From: Geotrypetes seraphini
Lineage: Eukaryota; Chordata; Amphibia; Gymnophiona; Dermophiidae
Direction: 5' to 3'
Assembly: GCF_902459505.1 (NCBI RefSeq)
Contig: NC_047094.1
Coordinates: forward strand, 28,877,241 to 28,941,240
DNA: 64,000 bases
The position numbers were made by a program, and so were the translations under genes. This document shows, in pieces, positions 42,510 to 54,291 of this stretch. The notes under the pieces are model-generated. The model ran no database searches. It saw only the letters and a list, made by a program, of their open reading frames with translations, and had not been told where the DNA came from. How positions within the stretch are numbered: the stretch's first letter is position 1; the number at the start of each line of letters is the position of its first letter.

Positions 42510-44390
42510 AACTCAGTCTGTGAATCGATTCGAATCGATTCCATTTTCTTTAAAAAAAAAAAAAAAATCAGGCTCGTCGATTCAATGACCAACCCTCCTC
42601 CCCTTCGAGCCTCCTAAAGCAGACGTGGCAGTGCTCTGGCAGCGAAAAGCCTGTCCTAAGCGTTGCTTCTTGCTGGCCGTCCACTGCCACTGTTGCTTCT
42701 ACTTTAGGAGGCCTGACGTCAGAGCTCACAGTATGAGGGATGGGGGTCAGTCAGGATAGTGCTGCATAGGGGCGTAGGCATCAGCGCTGTGGGTGCCCAA
42801 GCATCCTCAATATTTTGGGGACCTCATGTGACATGTTACCCTTGGCTTTAGGGGGCTTCCCGAAGGCCGGCATGTTTTCCCCTTCTCTCCACCATTGTCC
42901 GGCTTCCCCCTGGCCTCCTGGTCTCACTTTAAAAACTAATTATGGCCTGCAGAGGATTGCCGGTGTTGTAGCGATTCTAACTGGCTGCTGTTGGCCTCCA
43001 CTGCATGTTCCCTCTACCAGTCCATCCCAACCCAAAATTAGATGTCACGTCAAATGAAAGGCAGGACCACAGCAGAGGGAACCTGCCGGAAACATGCAGC
43101 ACCGGTGATCCTCTGCAGGCCATAGTTTTTAAAGTGAGACCAGGAGGCCATGGGGATGACGGTGGAGAGAAGGGAGAAACATGCCGGCCTTCAAGGGGCC
43201 CCCTGGTGTAGCTGTTAGAAGTACACAGAGGGGGTCCAAAGAGAGGGGCATATGCCGGAGTGAGGGGGTGTGGGGGGGAGGTGAAGAGGAAGAAATAATG
43301 GGTCTGAAAACAGGAGAGGGAGAGAGATGGTGGACAATGGGATGGAGCGAAAAGAAAGGGAGAGAAGTTGGACCCAAGAGGTGGTATGAAGGGAGGGGGG
43401 AATAGAGATACTGAATAGGAGGGTAGTTGGGAAGAGAAAAGGAGAAATGATGGACCCTGGGGTGGTGGGGAAGGAGGGAGAGATGCTAGATGAAAGGGTA
43501 GTTGAGAAAAGGAGAGATGGTGGATCTGGGGATGGTATGATCCATTGCTGCAGCCACTCTTTCATTCTTCGGGCCGCCGGCAGCATGAGTGAAGTAAACA
43601 TGCTGCCTTCCATTGCTTGGATGCTACTGCTTCCTGGTTCTGCTTAGACGTGAAGCAGTAGCAAAGGGAAAGCTTCACTCACGCTGCCGGTGGCCCAAAT
43701 AGCACAAATGTACTACCTTATCAGATCCCATGGAGGAGAGGAACGCTGGGGGGGGGGGGGGGGGGAGGAGGTCATTAGTGAAATGTTGGATTGCAGGGAT
43801 GGGGATGAAAAAGAGGAACAATGGCAGAACTCCGGGGGAGATAAGGGAAACGGAAGGGGAGGACAGATGGAAGATGAGAATGGAGAAAGAAAACATCAAA
43901 TGGGCAGGAGACCCTGGCAAGCAAGTTATCAGAAGGCAAACCAAAACCAGAGTCTGGGACCAACATGATTTATTTTATAACATTTTATTGAAGAAATACA
44001 ATAAATACAAAATAATATAATAAATAATGACCAAAAAACAAAAGGTAGAAAAAATAATTTTATTTTCTGTTTTGTGATTACAATATGTCAGATTTGAAAT
44101 GTGCATCCTGCCAAAGCTGGTGTTAGACAGCGAGCCTGAGCTAGTACCTAACAGAGAGAGGAAAAATCTTTGTTTATTTTGTTTACACCATAGCGCCAGC
44201 ATGGGTAGGAGAGGGCAAAGGTGGTGAAATGGGTGAAGAGGCTACAAAATAAACCCCCCAGGACATTTGAAAAACAAAACAAAAACAAAACCCCCAAAAA
44301 AACAACACCCAATTGGGCAGGAAAAGCGAATCAAAAAAATTGATTCAATAGGCTGAATCGAATAATTATTCCTGAATTGGGCAGCAGTAG
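42510..44390. mobile_element. Large non-autonomous DNA element (hAT-like), about 1.9 kb
   Basis: The left side has GAATCGATTCGAATCGATTC and the right side inverse GATTCAATAGGCTGAATCG words. The interior has purine-rich GGAGAGATGGTGG repeats (43300-43900), a poly(G) run (43749-43764) and a block at 43960-44150 that matches, inverted, 22870-23280 of the hAT at 22695. Exact ends were not fixed; no transposase frame. Confidence 0.5.
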
Positions 44391-44423
44391 TCCGGAACAC
44401 CCAAAATGAGACAGATCTGCAAG

Positions 44424-44605
44424 CAGTGGCTCTAGGCACAGTTCTCGGAATATATATGCCCAGCCAGTCAGGTTTTCAGGAGACCCACAATGATTATGTC
44501 TGAGATGCATTTCCAGTACCTTATATGCAAAACTCTCTCGTGCATATTGATTTGAGTCTCCTGAAAACCCGACTGGCTAGGTGTGTCTCGGAAACTGCCC
44601 TGAGA
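44424..44605. mobile_element. Old palindromic hAT MITE
   Basis: CAGTGGCTCTAGG at the left, inverse near CCACTGG at the right, inner arms CAGTCAGGTTTTCAGGAGAC and GTCTCCTGAAAACCCGACTG. Confidence 0.6.
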
Positions 44606-44789
44606 ATCCACTGGCCAAAAGTGAGGACATAACAAAGCAAGTGACAAAAGATGGCATAGCAACTGCAAACAATGGCGGCAAGAAAAATAAGTGTGTATAA
44701 TGTAGCCCTATGTATCTATATATGCATGCATGCATACACACACGTACTTTTTTTTTTTTTTTTTTAAACTAAGGTGCATCTCTGCATCC

Positions 44790-45640
44790 GTGCACGCGAC
44801 GCTGGGGCTGTGTCTCTTTAAGGCCCGGCTGCCTCTCTCCCCCCTCTGGGACTTGCAGCGCGAGCTCCTCCGGTCGCAACCTCTGCTATTTCCTCTGAGC
44901 TCACAGGCAGTGTGACGCGGCCTCCTCCACTCTCGCTCGGAAGAGGAAGTTTCAAACTGAAGTAACGGTCAGCGCGAGCCCCGAGTTGCAGCTGGCCGGG
45001 GCATGGCAAAGGCATGTCCGGCTACTCGCTGAACCTCCGCGTCTTCTGGCCCCTGCTGACCTGCCTGTGCACGGCGCTCTGGTGCCTCTTCCACGCCGCG
45101 GGGAGAGAGCGCGCCGGTGCCGGCGAGCGAGAGCCCGACCTGGACTCGGGCACGGCGCGGCTCTGCCAGCTCTCGCTGCTCTTCCTGCTCTGCTACTTCG
45201 TCGTCAAGCAGCGCTGCGGCGCCCGGCTCGCGCCGCCAGCCCCAGCGGCCGCCGCTTGCCGCCCGGAGGCGCGAGCCGAGGAGGAGCGCGAGCGCGCAGC
45301 CCGCCGGGGCAGCCTGCTGCGGGCGTACTATGCGCAGCGCGTGCGCCTCTCGCCGCACGTGCTGGGCCACAGCAAGGCGCACGTTAGCAGGATCGTAGGC
45401 GAGCTGGTGCAGGCGGGCAAAGCCAAGGCGCAGGGCGGCTGCGGCAGCCTGGCCTTCCGCGGCGACTTCGTGCAGATCGGCAGCGCCTACGAGCAGCACA
45501 AGGTGGGCAGCCCTGACTGCTTCGACATTCTGGTACCCCTCCGGCTGCTGCCCAGCCTCAAGCCGGAGCCTGTGTTTGCCGGGGCCCTGCTCCGCGGGGG
45601 CGGGGCCCTGTGCGGCCTGCAAGTTCCTCGCGCATCGGAG
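44790..45640 (+). promoter_or_regulatory. CpG-island promoter of ITPRIPL2
   Basis: Dense CpG and GC content begins abruptly after the poly(T) run at 44750-44765 and continues through the 5' half of the coding exon. There is no TATA box close to the start codon, so a dispersed CpG-island promoter is expected. The transcription start cannot be fixed from sequence alone. Confidence 0.7.
45003..45032 (+). promoter_or_regulatory. Short uORF overlapping the ITPRIPL2 start codon
   Basis: An ATG at 45003 opens a 9-codon frame (MAKACPATR, stop TGA at 45030-45032) in another frame, running over the ITPRIPL2 ATG at 45014. The upstream ATG has G at -3 and G at +4, a strong context. The main ATG has G at -3 but T at +4. 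If both lie on the mRNA, the uORF should lower main-frame initiation, leaving leaky scanning as the route to ITPRIPL2. Whether the leader includes 45003 is unknown but likely, as only 11 bases separate the two ATGs. Confidence 0.55.
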
Positions 45641-46522
45641 TGGACCAAGGACTTAAAGAGCTTCGGCCATGGCTTCTGCGTGGAAGTGCAAGGGAGGCGC
45701 CACCTTTCATCCGCCCTGGTGCTCAAGTGGTTCCACTGGAAAGTACAGCGCTGCCTGGGTGTCATTAGGTACCAGTTCGAGGAGAGGTGCCACATCACAC
45801 TGGCCTTGTGCAGTGACAAACTGGTCCTCACAATCCTGCCTAGATCTGATTACGTCTGCTGCCACATCTCTATGACTGTTCGCCTGATCCCCGCTCTCCA
45901 CGTGGGGGATTCTGCCTTCCTTATAGCCCAGCCCTGGGCCAAAAGTGAACTTCTGGCGCCTGGTTTGAAACTGGAAGCCCTGTGGGGGATCAACTGCTCC
46001 AAGCAGGAGCAGAAGTTGCTCAGTTGGTTCAAGGAGCAAACGCCAACCAGGTCGTGCCACCTAAAGTGTCTGCAAATGGTCAAGGTCCTGCGTGATCTGA
46101 ACTGTAAGAAGTTTGCCCCTCGTTTCTCCGCTCAGTGGAGGGCTGTCCTCTCTTCCTACACCCTCAAAACCGCCCTTTTCTACCTGCTCCTGAGGGGTCC
46201 CTGGGAAGCGTGGGAGGAGAGTTGCCTAACTGAAAGGCTGGAGGACTTTTTCCTGTTTTTGAGGGAGTGTTTACAGAAGCAGACCCTTATGCATTTCTTT
46301 TTGGGGAACAGCAGGGTCCCAGACGTTGTGACTATGCCGAAGGTATTAAGAGATGCACCGGCGGTCAATCTGCTGGCAGGTTTCGAGGCCCGCACTTTAG
46401 ATCTAGTCGCATTCCAGCTCCATAACACATGGAATCAGATTCCTCAGTTGCTAACAGTAAATGGAAACCCGAGGTACTTAGTGAAAAGCCCTACGCCTTG
46501 TAAACATACCAGCTTCTGCTGA
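45014..46522 (+). CDS. ITPRIPL2: ITPRIP-like 2 (Mab-21-domain membrane protein), single coding exon
   Basis: Intact 502-residue frame. The N-terminus (MSGYSLNLRVFWPLLT) and the blocks RLSPHVLGHSKAHVSRIVGE, FRGDFVQIGSAYEQHK, SFGHGFCVEVQGRRHLS, LKCLQMVKVLRDL and MPKVLRDAP match remembered human ITPRIPL2 (about 535 residues), which is also encoded in one coding exon. Two hydrophobic segments (about residues 8-28 and 50-65) suggest membrane anchoring. The rest is a Mab-21/cGAS-like nucleotidyltransferase fold: GSAYEQHK is the glycine-serine motif and CFDILV the acidic strand. That strand carries one aspartate instead of the E-x-D pair of cGAS; human ITPRIPL2 is the same (SFDVLV), so catalysis is doubtful and a scaffold role is possible. 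The family is named after ITPRIP, an inositol-trisphosphate-receptor-interacting protein; the function of this member is poorly known. The first third is very GC-rich and lies in the CpG island. Confidence 0.95.
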   Translation: MSGYSLNLRVFWPLLTCLCTALWCLFHAAGRERAGAGEREPDLDSGTARLCQLSLLFLLCYFVVKQRCGARLAPPAPAAAACRPEARAEEERERAARRGSLLRAYYAQRVRLSPHVLGHSKAHVSRIVGELVQAGKAKAQGGCGSLAFRGDFVQIGSAYEQHKVGSPDCFDILVPLRLLPSLKPEPVFAGALLRGGGALCGLQVPRASEWTKDLKSFGHGFCVEVQGRRHLSSALVLKWFHWKVQRCLGVIRYQFEERCHITLALCSDKLVLTILPRSDYVCCHISMTVRLIPALHVGDSAFLIAQPWAKSELLAPGLKLEALWGINCSKQEQKLLSWFKEQTPTRSCHLKCLQMVKVLRDLNCKKFAPRFSAQWRAVLSSYTLKTALFYLLLRGPWEAWEESCLTERLEDFFLFLRECLQKQTLMHFFLGNSRVPDVVTMPKVLRDAPAVNLLAGFEARTLDLVAFQLHNTWNQIPQLLTVNGNPRYLVKSPTPCKHTSFC

Positions 46523-47657
46523 TGTGGTGCTACTTTTCAGTGGCCTTTATAAAGTGAGACTTTTGTTTGGACACGTATGTTTTCCAGCTTCCTACTGACA
46601 TTGACACGGTTAAATTTGTTTGCTGGTCTAATGTGTGAGAACTGCAAAAAAAAGAGAAGTCTTTATCTGGAAAGATTTTATATAATGGAAATACATTGCA
46701 GTCTGGGTACTGGGACCTAAATTGTTAGGAAGTGAGGAATTGTCCAGGTGGAACACAGGACACTCTGTAGCCAATAGAAGGATCAATTCACCACGTGCTT
46801 ATCTGCGCAATAATACTTTGGAATTTATTCTTTGACTACACCTGACTGTTCTAGAAGCGGTCTGGGGAAAAAAAAAAAGCGTGCACAGGGGAGCACAGCC
46901 TGAGCTTTTCATGTTAATTTCCACCCAGCAGCATCTGAGAGTTTGAACTGCAGAGGTGGTTTGAAGATGTAGAACAGGCAAGAGTATTTTGCCGCTGTGC
47001 CTTTCATTAAAAAAAAAAAAAAAAGTGACATATAGAGAGCGCTTGAGATATTGCAAGGTACTTAACTGCTCTCTGGTATCCAGGCCAGGGATAATAATCC
47101 TGCCAGGGATATGCACTGCTCAGACCTTCCCCCTCCTAAAAAAAAAAAAAAAAGATAAGCAGGCTGCCAGCCCCGTGAAATATTCTGAAGTATGCTCTTA
47201 TCCTGTGGCTGGGAGGCAAAGATCTAGCGGCAGGATTTAGCTATGTGGCTTTTAGGGTCAGAACATGCTGTAAAGATAAGCTTTGGCAGCACTGCAAAGA
47301 AATACCTCTCCTATCTCAAGGCAGTAGTCAATAGTGGAGACTGGAGAGCATTAGAGATTGGGGGCAGACCTCAGAGGTTAAACCTGAATTATGGGCCATG
47401 GTGTGCAATTTTAAAAGCGTTTAATTTGTTTGCTTTTCTTGCCCATCCGTGACTTATCACATCCATATTAACTCCTATTCCTAAAAATATTGTCCCTATC
47501 TTGCCCATTCCAATAGCTTCTAACACCTTTTTATCTTAATCTTTAAAAATACTTTGGAGGTGTGCACCTGACATGATGGGGGTGGTCCCTGTTCTTGAAA
47601 ACCACACCCATCTCTTCATTCTATGCCTTGCCTATTTGCTGTATTCATCCTATACAG

Positions 47658-48519
47658 CAGTGTCTCTCAAACCTCTTTTTTTTTTTTTTTTAAGCTCTGG
47701 CACACTAAACGGAGCAAACGTTTTTCGAGGCACATTAAAATTGAAACTATAAAATTGCAAAACCAACAAAAGCAATTAAACTTGAGAGTTATTTATTTAG
47801 GGCTGCTTTTATCGAGCCGCGCTAGCGGGGTTAAAGCACGTGACGTTTCATCGCGCACTAACCCCCACACTGGCCAACAACTGCCGCCTGCTCAAGAGGA
47901 GGCAGTAGCGGCTAGCGGTTTAACGCACGCTATTACGCGCGTTGAACCGCCAGTGTGGCTTGATAAAAGGAGCCCTTAAAGTTCTTCAAGCTATGTATGG
48001 GTAACTGTAACAACGGCAAACCTAAAGCAGGTAGAGTAGAATTGCTTGTTTTTGAGAGAAAATGAGCTAAAAATATGGCTCGATAGTTGACAAGCAAACA
48101 CGCATTTCATCATCCCCCATCCGCAGTCGTTCTCTCTCTTTTTTTTTCAATTTAATTTCTGTTAGCTGAAAATCCAAGTTCGCAAAGATAAGAAGATCCA
48201 ATTGGTAACAAAGCCTCGATTGCTTTGTTGCTTAAGTTAGGAAAACTACTGCATAGAAAATAAAATTAAAACCCAAATGACTTGCTATGAGTTTTCAAGG
48301 ACCAATCGTGTCAAGAATGATGCTCGTCTGGGTGGTTGTTTCCTTATGCCCAGCGACGCTCATTAAAATAGACAGTCTCTTGCGTACCTGACGTAAATGC
48401 CATCTGTTCTAGTGAAGGGAATTTTTAAAAGAAAGTAAAATTCTGGAATCTCTCGTGGCACCCTCGGAACCTCTTTGGGGCACGCCACTGTGCCGTGGCA
48501 CACGGTTTGAGAGACACTG
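47658..48519. mobile_element. 862-bp hAT element with perfect TSD, holding a nested MITE
   Basis: Ends CAGTGTCTCTCAAACC and GGTTTGAGAGACACTG; CTATACAG at 47650-47657 and 48520-48527. TIR family shared with 11775-12730. Lies in the presumed ITPRIPL2 3'UTR. Confidence 0.9.
47800..47975. mobile_element. Nested Harbinger-like MITE with perfect TTA duplication
   Basis: Ends GGGCTGCTTTTATCGAGCC and GGCTTGATAAAAGGAGCCC; TTA at 47797-47799 and 47976-47978. Inside the hAT element. Confidence 0.85.
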
Positions 48520-48644
48520 CTATACAGATGGTCTTGCAGTACCCATATAAGGTTCTGAAAGGGGGCAGGAGGCAATTTTCACTAACTTTTCAACACTAGC
48601 ACTTGTTTAGGTCTTTCCCAAAAATTTTGAAAGAAACTCTAACC

Positions 48645-48790
48645 CCCTCTTTGACTAAGGTACGCTAACCGATTAGCGCCTGCTAATTGAATTAGCGCAC
48701 GCTAAACGCTAACGCATCCATAGACTAACATGCGCGCATTAGCGTTTAGCGTGCGCTAATCGGTTAGCGTGCCTTGGTAAAAGAGGGCCC
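48645..48790. mobile_element. Harbinger-like foldback MITE
   Basis: CCCCCTCTTTGACTAAGGTA and the inverse CCTTGGTAAAAGAGGGCCC; inner CGATTAGCG/CGGTTAGCG arms. Confidence 0.7.
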
Positions 48791-49229
48791 AAATGATTTT
48801 GTTTTAATACTGCTCTATGAATTTAGCTGTTATCTCTTGTGGGTTCCTGTATTATGAGTTTAAATAGTGATTTTAGGGTTTTGCTTCTTGGAACAGGTGC
48901 CGCATCTAAACTCCTCCGGCTGCTTTTTAATACTTCCTGGTCAACAAACAGAGTAGCCAGATTGAAAAGGAGTATCATAGTAACAGAGGACAAACATACC
49001 TTTTGAGTATATGTTTAGAGAGGGGGGAAGGTCAACCTCCTAATAAATTCCTACTAGTAGACTAACGAGTTGCTTTTAAAACGCTGCAGCCGTGATTCCT
49101 GTGCTGCGAATGCAATGAACTTGATTCAGTTTTTATGGACTTTGTTGCATTTGTCGCACGGGGAATCGCTACTGCCGCTTTGTAAAAAGGGACATAAGTA
49201 TTCCCTCACTATCTCATCATAATAAATTA

Positions 49230-49347
49230 CCCCCTCTTTTACAAAAGCTGGCGGCGCAGTAAATGCTCCGACGCCCGTAGGAATTGAATGGGCGTCGGAG
49301 CATTTGCCGGGCGCCACTCGCCGGGCGCGGCTTTGTAAAAGGGGGCC
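49230..49347. mobile_element. GC-rich foldback MITE
   Basis: CCCCCTCTTTTACAAAAGC and the inverse GCTTTGTAAAAGGGGGCC; inner arms AAATGCTCCGACGCCC and its complement. Confidence 0.75.
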
Positions 49348-49696
49348 TCGGTTTGTCCTTTTGGTGGGGGAGGGACGGGGGCAGCATTAGTCTTTCTGGT
49401 TATGTGACCTTCAAAATTTAAGGTAACAAAAACAGACCTTTTATAGGTTATAATAGCCTTGGGAATGTTTGTGTGGCCAGTCGTATATTATTTCTTCGAT
49501 TTATTTTTATAAAAATGTATTTAAAAATATTGAATTGCAGATTTTAACATACTAGCCTAATACATCATTTTATTTTAAAATGCAATTGCAAAACTCTTCC
49601 AGGGCTTGATTATAGCAGCAGTCAAACTGTTGAGCCAACTCTGCTGAAATGCACTTTCACCGCTGTATGGCGTCAAACATTACCAAACTTTTAGAC

Positions 49697-49869
49697 CAGG
49701 GGTCTCAAAGTCCCCCCTCAAGGGCCGCAATCCAGTTGGGTATTCAGGATTTCCCCAATGAATATGCATGAGATCTATGTGCATGCACTGCTTTCAATGC
49801 ATATTCATTGGGGAAATCCTGAAAACCCGACTGGATTGCGGCCCTCAAGGAGGGACTTTGAGATCCCTG
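49697..49869. mobile_element. hAT-type palindromic MITE with perfect TSD
   Basis: CAGGGGTCTCAAAGTCCC and the inverse GGGACTTTGAGATCCCTG; TTTTAGAC at 49689-49696 and 49870-49877. Confidence 0.9.
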
Positions 49870-50848
49870 TTTTAGACCATTTGTTCCCTCCTTCGTCTTA
49901 GTAGACACAGTCAAAGGGACAAGGGCTCCTTCCTTGCCTGGTCTCTACAGGAGATCGGAGTGATGATGGTGCCATATAAGCTGACGCTTGCATTTTGAAC
50001 AAGGCAGTTTTAGCTCTGCTGTGTCAACTGCAGCTTATTACCAAAGGTGTCAGGATCAGGGACCATCAAATTGTAGCACTTGATGAAGATAAGGCTTAAA
50101 AAAATATACCTAACCTAGTTTTAAATGGTGATGTTTTGTGCGATTTGAATAACATGCTCTAAATTACGAAATACAGTACATGAGTAATATGTATAGATCT
50201 TTTTAATTTATAAATAGTTGACTGTTATAAAGAATGTAATTTCATACTTACTCAAAAGTTTCAAAAGATATGTGCCTTGTGCAAAAATAGCACTTTATTT
50301 TGATACATCAGAGCACAGACCTTTGTGCCGAGGGTCACTTAAAAACCAGTTCTAGAGTGCATTCTCTGATTTCCAGGAAACACTTTCAAAACTTTAAAGC
50401 AGGTCCTTGAAAGTAGACGGAGAGAGAATTTCAAAAAGCCCGTTTAGAATCTGTTTTAAGCCCCAGTGGTTGAGATGGACCATTTCATGGCTGTAGGACC
50501 TAGATCCAAGAAATTCAGGGCTAGAAGCAGAACTGAATTGATACTTCAGCTGTGATTGTTGTGTTTTTTTTGGGTTTTTTTTTGAGCAGTGGTCTTCACC
50601 GCTGTATGTTCTACCTCTTGATAACTGCCCACCCCAAGACCTAGATGCCAAAAACTGAGGGCTTATCTGGCAAAAGCAGTCAGCAAAATCGCAGGGACAA
50701 ATTCTATTCATAGAAAATTGAAATGGGAAAAAAAAAAGATCAAAAAATGCAGATTTTTGAATGTTTGTAGTTTCTTTTTAATTTTTTGTAAAGTAGTCGG
50801 ATGATCAGTGAGATCTTGTGGACATTAACTGCCAGAGAATGTTTAAAG

Positions 50849-51074
50849 CAGGGGTGTCCAACCTTTTGGCTTCCCTGGGCCGCATTGGCTGGAAAAAAAT
50901 GTTTCTGGGGCCGCACAAATGCGCAAACGCTGCAGCAAGACAGAGGAGGGAGTCGGCAAGATGGTAAACACCCAGGGGCAGCAGAGGAAAACACTGCATG
51001 GCCCTCGACTGGGGCCACTCAAAATCCTTCATGGGGCCGCATGGGGTCCTCGGGCCGCAGGTTGGACACCCCTG
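50849..51074. mobile_element. hAT-type MITE with perfect TSD
   Basis: CAGGGGTGTCCAACC and the inverse GGTTGGACACCCCTG; GTTTAAAG at 50841-50848 and 51075-51082. The body is GGGCCGCA-rich and not palindromic throughout. Confidence 0.9.
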
Positions 51075-51323
51075 GTTTAAAGTCTTGCAGTTAACTGGCT
51101 GGAGGAAACATCTAATCCTGTTTTTATGGAGGAAAAAAAACCCAAAAACAACCCCTGCCTGTGTAACCTTTTAAAAAGTACCATGCTATTCTACACAGAA
51201 CATTAAAATTTGTATATTTGTCTACATCTCAGCTGATCTGGTAATGCCCACTTTCCATGCAGCCCAACTAAAGTATGGGATTTCCGGCCCTGCCACTTAA
51301 GCAATGTCCTAGTATTAGACTGT

Positions 51324-51509
51324 GGGCTCCTTTTACAAAGGTGCGCTAGCGTTTTTAGCGCACGCACCGGATTAGCGCGTGCTATAGCGCATGCTACCCA
51401 AAAAACTACCACCTGCTCAAGAGGAGGCGGTTGCAGCTAGCATGCGCGGCATTTTAGCACACTCTGTTCTGCGCATTAAGGCCCTAACGCACCTTTGTAA
51501 AAGGAGCCC
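51324..51509. mobile_element. Harbinger-like foldback MITE, TGT flanks
   Basis: Ends GGGCTCCTTTTACAAAGGTG and its inverse; TGT at 51321-51323 and 51510-51512. Confidence 0.8.
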
Positions 51510-52825
51510 TGTGTTTTGTCATGAAATGAACCAGAAAATTTCCACCAGTTTTATAAAGACAGTTTCAAATGACCTCAGAAAATGTTTGGTTAATTTTTTT
51601 TTTTTTTTTAACTCAGCTTGAAATCATGTATAAACTGTTAGCCATTACATGCAGTAGATTTTAAAACCTGATATGTGCATCTCATTATAAAGAAGCTATA
51701 TAGTTTTTTTTTTGTTTTTTTTTTAGTTGGTGTCAGCTGTAAGACAAGATAATTTGAGCTGTCAGCTTGCAACTAAACATTCCAGGACCCAAGAAAGGGT
51801 CCCAGTTTTAAAATAACTTCCAGTGTCTGTAGCATCATTAATTCCTGATGTAAATATCATGGTTAATATATGGAATTTATTATTCGTGTGCAGTAAGCAT
51901 GTAAATATAGTTGAAACAATGAAACCCCCCAAATAGACACCATAACAACGAGAGGGTACTGTTTTTGTTTTTTTTTTTTGCAGTTAGTTAAAGCATAGTG
52001 TAATCATAAACCTTAAACCAAATCAGTATGGTTTTTGGAGTTAGTAATTAAACAGGCAAATTATTCTAGCATGTAATTTTTTTAAAGAGGTAACTGGTAA
52101 AACATCAAAAGATTCAAAAGCCTTAATTTTCAAACTCTGTAAATAGGTACAGCTATCATAATGTGCCGTTCAGGTTACCTCTGTTTGTAATTGCCAGCAG
52201 GAAACTTTCCTGAATTGGCCAGAATTTTCTGCCCACATTCTGACACGGCAGTATAATTTGTTTCCCAGATGTGGTGAGCTAGTTGGGGAGGGGAGGGATA
52301 TTTAAAGGATATCTAGCATGTGGTAGTGTGTGGAGCCTGGTGTACCATCTGATGAAGCATTTTGTACAGGGCACAGAATGCATATTGTACGGTTTTTGTT
52401 TTTGTAAAATTGAAAACATATATACTCGTAGGTACTTCCAGTTCTTACACAAAAGTAGTTTTAATCTGCAAACTGCTCAGTATTTTAAAAGTTTACATAG
52501 TGGTTATTCGCAATTACTTTATTATTTTTTTTTTAATGTAAACATTGTTTAAAATATTCCTCAGTGCATTCTTGAACCTCTGGAGGTTATCATGTTAGCA
52601 AAGGAGTCTGTTTACTTGGCTCTGATTGGTTGGTGTTGGCTGTGATGTAATTGGAAGCACTGCGGTGCATGAAGAGAGCAGATCCTCTGCCTCCTCCACC
52701 CCAGATAATGCAGTACACGTGTCTGAAATGGCAGCCCTGAGGCAAGTGGCTCCGTGGGTCTTGCGGGAAAAATGTACTTAAATAATAAAGATGTATTAAC
52801 AGGAAAACTGTTAACTGACAAAAAA

Positions 52826-53070
52826 GGTGGGCCTCTTCTATCAAACTGCGATAGCAGTTTGTAGCACGGTGAGCCGCGCTGAATGGCCCGCGTTGCTCCC
52901 GATGCTCATACCTCTCCTCTTCTATTAAACTGCGCTAGCAGTTTTTAGCGCAGAGCGCCGCACTTTTCCCGACGCTCGTAGGAATTCTATGAGTGTCGAG
53001 AGCAGCGCCGGCCATTCACTGCGGCTCTCTGCGCTAAAAACTGCTAGCGCAGTTTAATAGAAGAGGCCAT
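52826..53070. mobile_element. Two nested or abutting foldback MITEs
   Basis: GGCCTCTTCTATCAAACTGC begins a copy that is interrupted at about 52910 by CCTCTTCTATTAAACTGCGC, whose inverse closes at 53070 (GCAGTTTAATAGAAGAGGCC). Confidence 0.7.
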
Positions 53071-53300
53071 AAATTCTGAGTACGAAACAGAGAGATGACT
53101 TTAAACTCGGCATGGTGTTGGGTACATGTTTCAGCACCATGAGTACAGGCCAGCTGTAACTAGTAGATTAATGGTTTAAATTATACTTTGTTATGAATGT
53201 TACACTGTATCCTTGAGAAAAGCTTTTTACCTAAGTGCCTTTTTAGAGTTGCCAGCTGTTACAATGGTTATTGAAACCTAATTCTTCCCTCCAGGAAGTA

Positions 53301-53931
53301 CCGTATTTTTACGCATATAACGCGTGCGCTATACAAGATTTTACAAACACGGAATAAGCCTGCGCGTAATATCCATGAGCGCGTTATATATATATTTTTT
53401 TACATTGCTGATACATTGTTGACATTCATACGCCAGGATCACGCAGTGTGGGACCAGGCAGGCAGCCTTGTGTGCCACTCTGTCGCTAGAGAAGGGAAGA
53501 GGCAGCCACGTCAGCCAACCAGGCAGGCAGCCTTGTGCGCCGTTCTGCTGCTATGGAGGCAGCTGGAGACAGCGAGTCCTGCTTCCCACACGAACATCAT
53601 CTTCCCCGCGGGCCGGACACAAGCAGCAGCCTTCGGAACCGGGGTGAGGATGAGGAGTACAGGAGCAAAGAAATGCTGAAGGAGGAGGGAGCATAGGGAC
53701 AGGGACATGGAATAATGCTGGAAGGGGAGGAATAAAGATGCAGAGATGCGATACTTAATGGAAGGGGAGGAAATGGTACAAATGGATAGTGAAGAAACGA
53801 AGAAAGATGAGGAGCGTGGTATACGCATGGGCGCGCTATAGGGAAATATTTTTACATAAATGCTTTGTTCCTGCGCGCTATACGCATGGGCGCGTTATAC
53901 ACGTATGCGCGTTATATGCTTAAAAATACGG
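53301..53931. mobile_element. Mariner-type non-autonomous element flanked by TA
   Basis: Left CCGTATTTTTACGCATATAA, right inverse TTATATGCTTAAAAATACGG; TA at 53299-53300 and 53932-53933. The interior includes a duplicated CCAGGCAGGCAGCCTTGTG. No transposase. Confidence 0.8.
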
Positions 53932-54194
53932 TACTATATGGGTCTTTGGTGCTACCTTATTTTTATACTCTGGAATTCTATCTGACTTCTGCTGATTTTA
54001 AATATAAAAGCAGCACAGGACAGTTATAAAAAAAAAAAAAAAAAGGCACAGGTCTATTTTAACTACAATTGCACTTTTACAATATCTGTGTCTGGTAGCA
54101 TCACTGTTGCAGACACCAGCTTAATTGACAGCTACCTCTGCCACTCGCAAACAAATTCATCCAGAGATGCCAAAGCTGACCTTACCCCATTGAA

Positions 54195-54291
54195 GGGGTC
54201 CTTTTACTAAGGCGTTCGTAGACTATAATGGGCGCTTTAGCATTTAGAGCGCACTAAATCGGTTAGCACACCTTAGTGAAAGGACCCCCCT
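54195..54291. mobile_element. Short Harbinger-like MITE
   Basis: GGGTCCTTTTACTAAGGCG and the inverse CACCTTAGTGAAAGGACCC. Confidence 0.65.

Noticed and set aside
44969-45622. 217-codon antisense frame
   Set aside because: A GC-rich shadow of the ITPRIPL2 coding exon; no domain and no conserved start.
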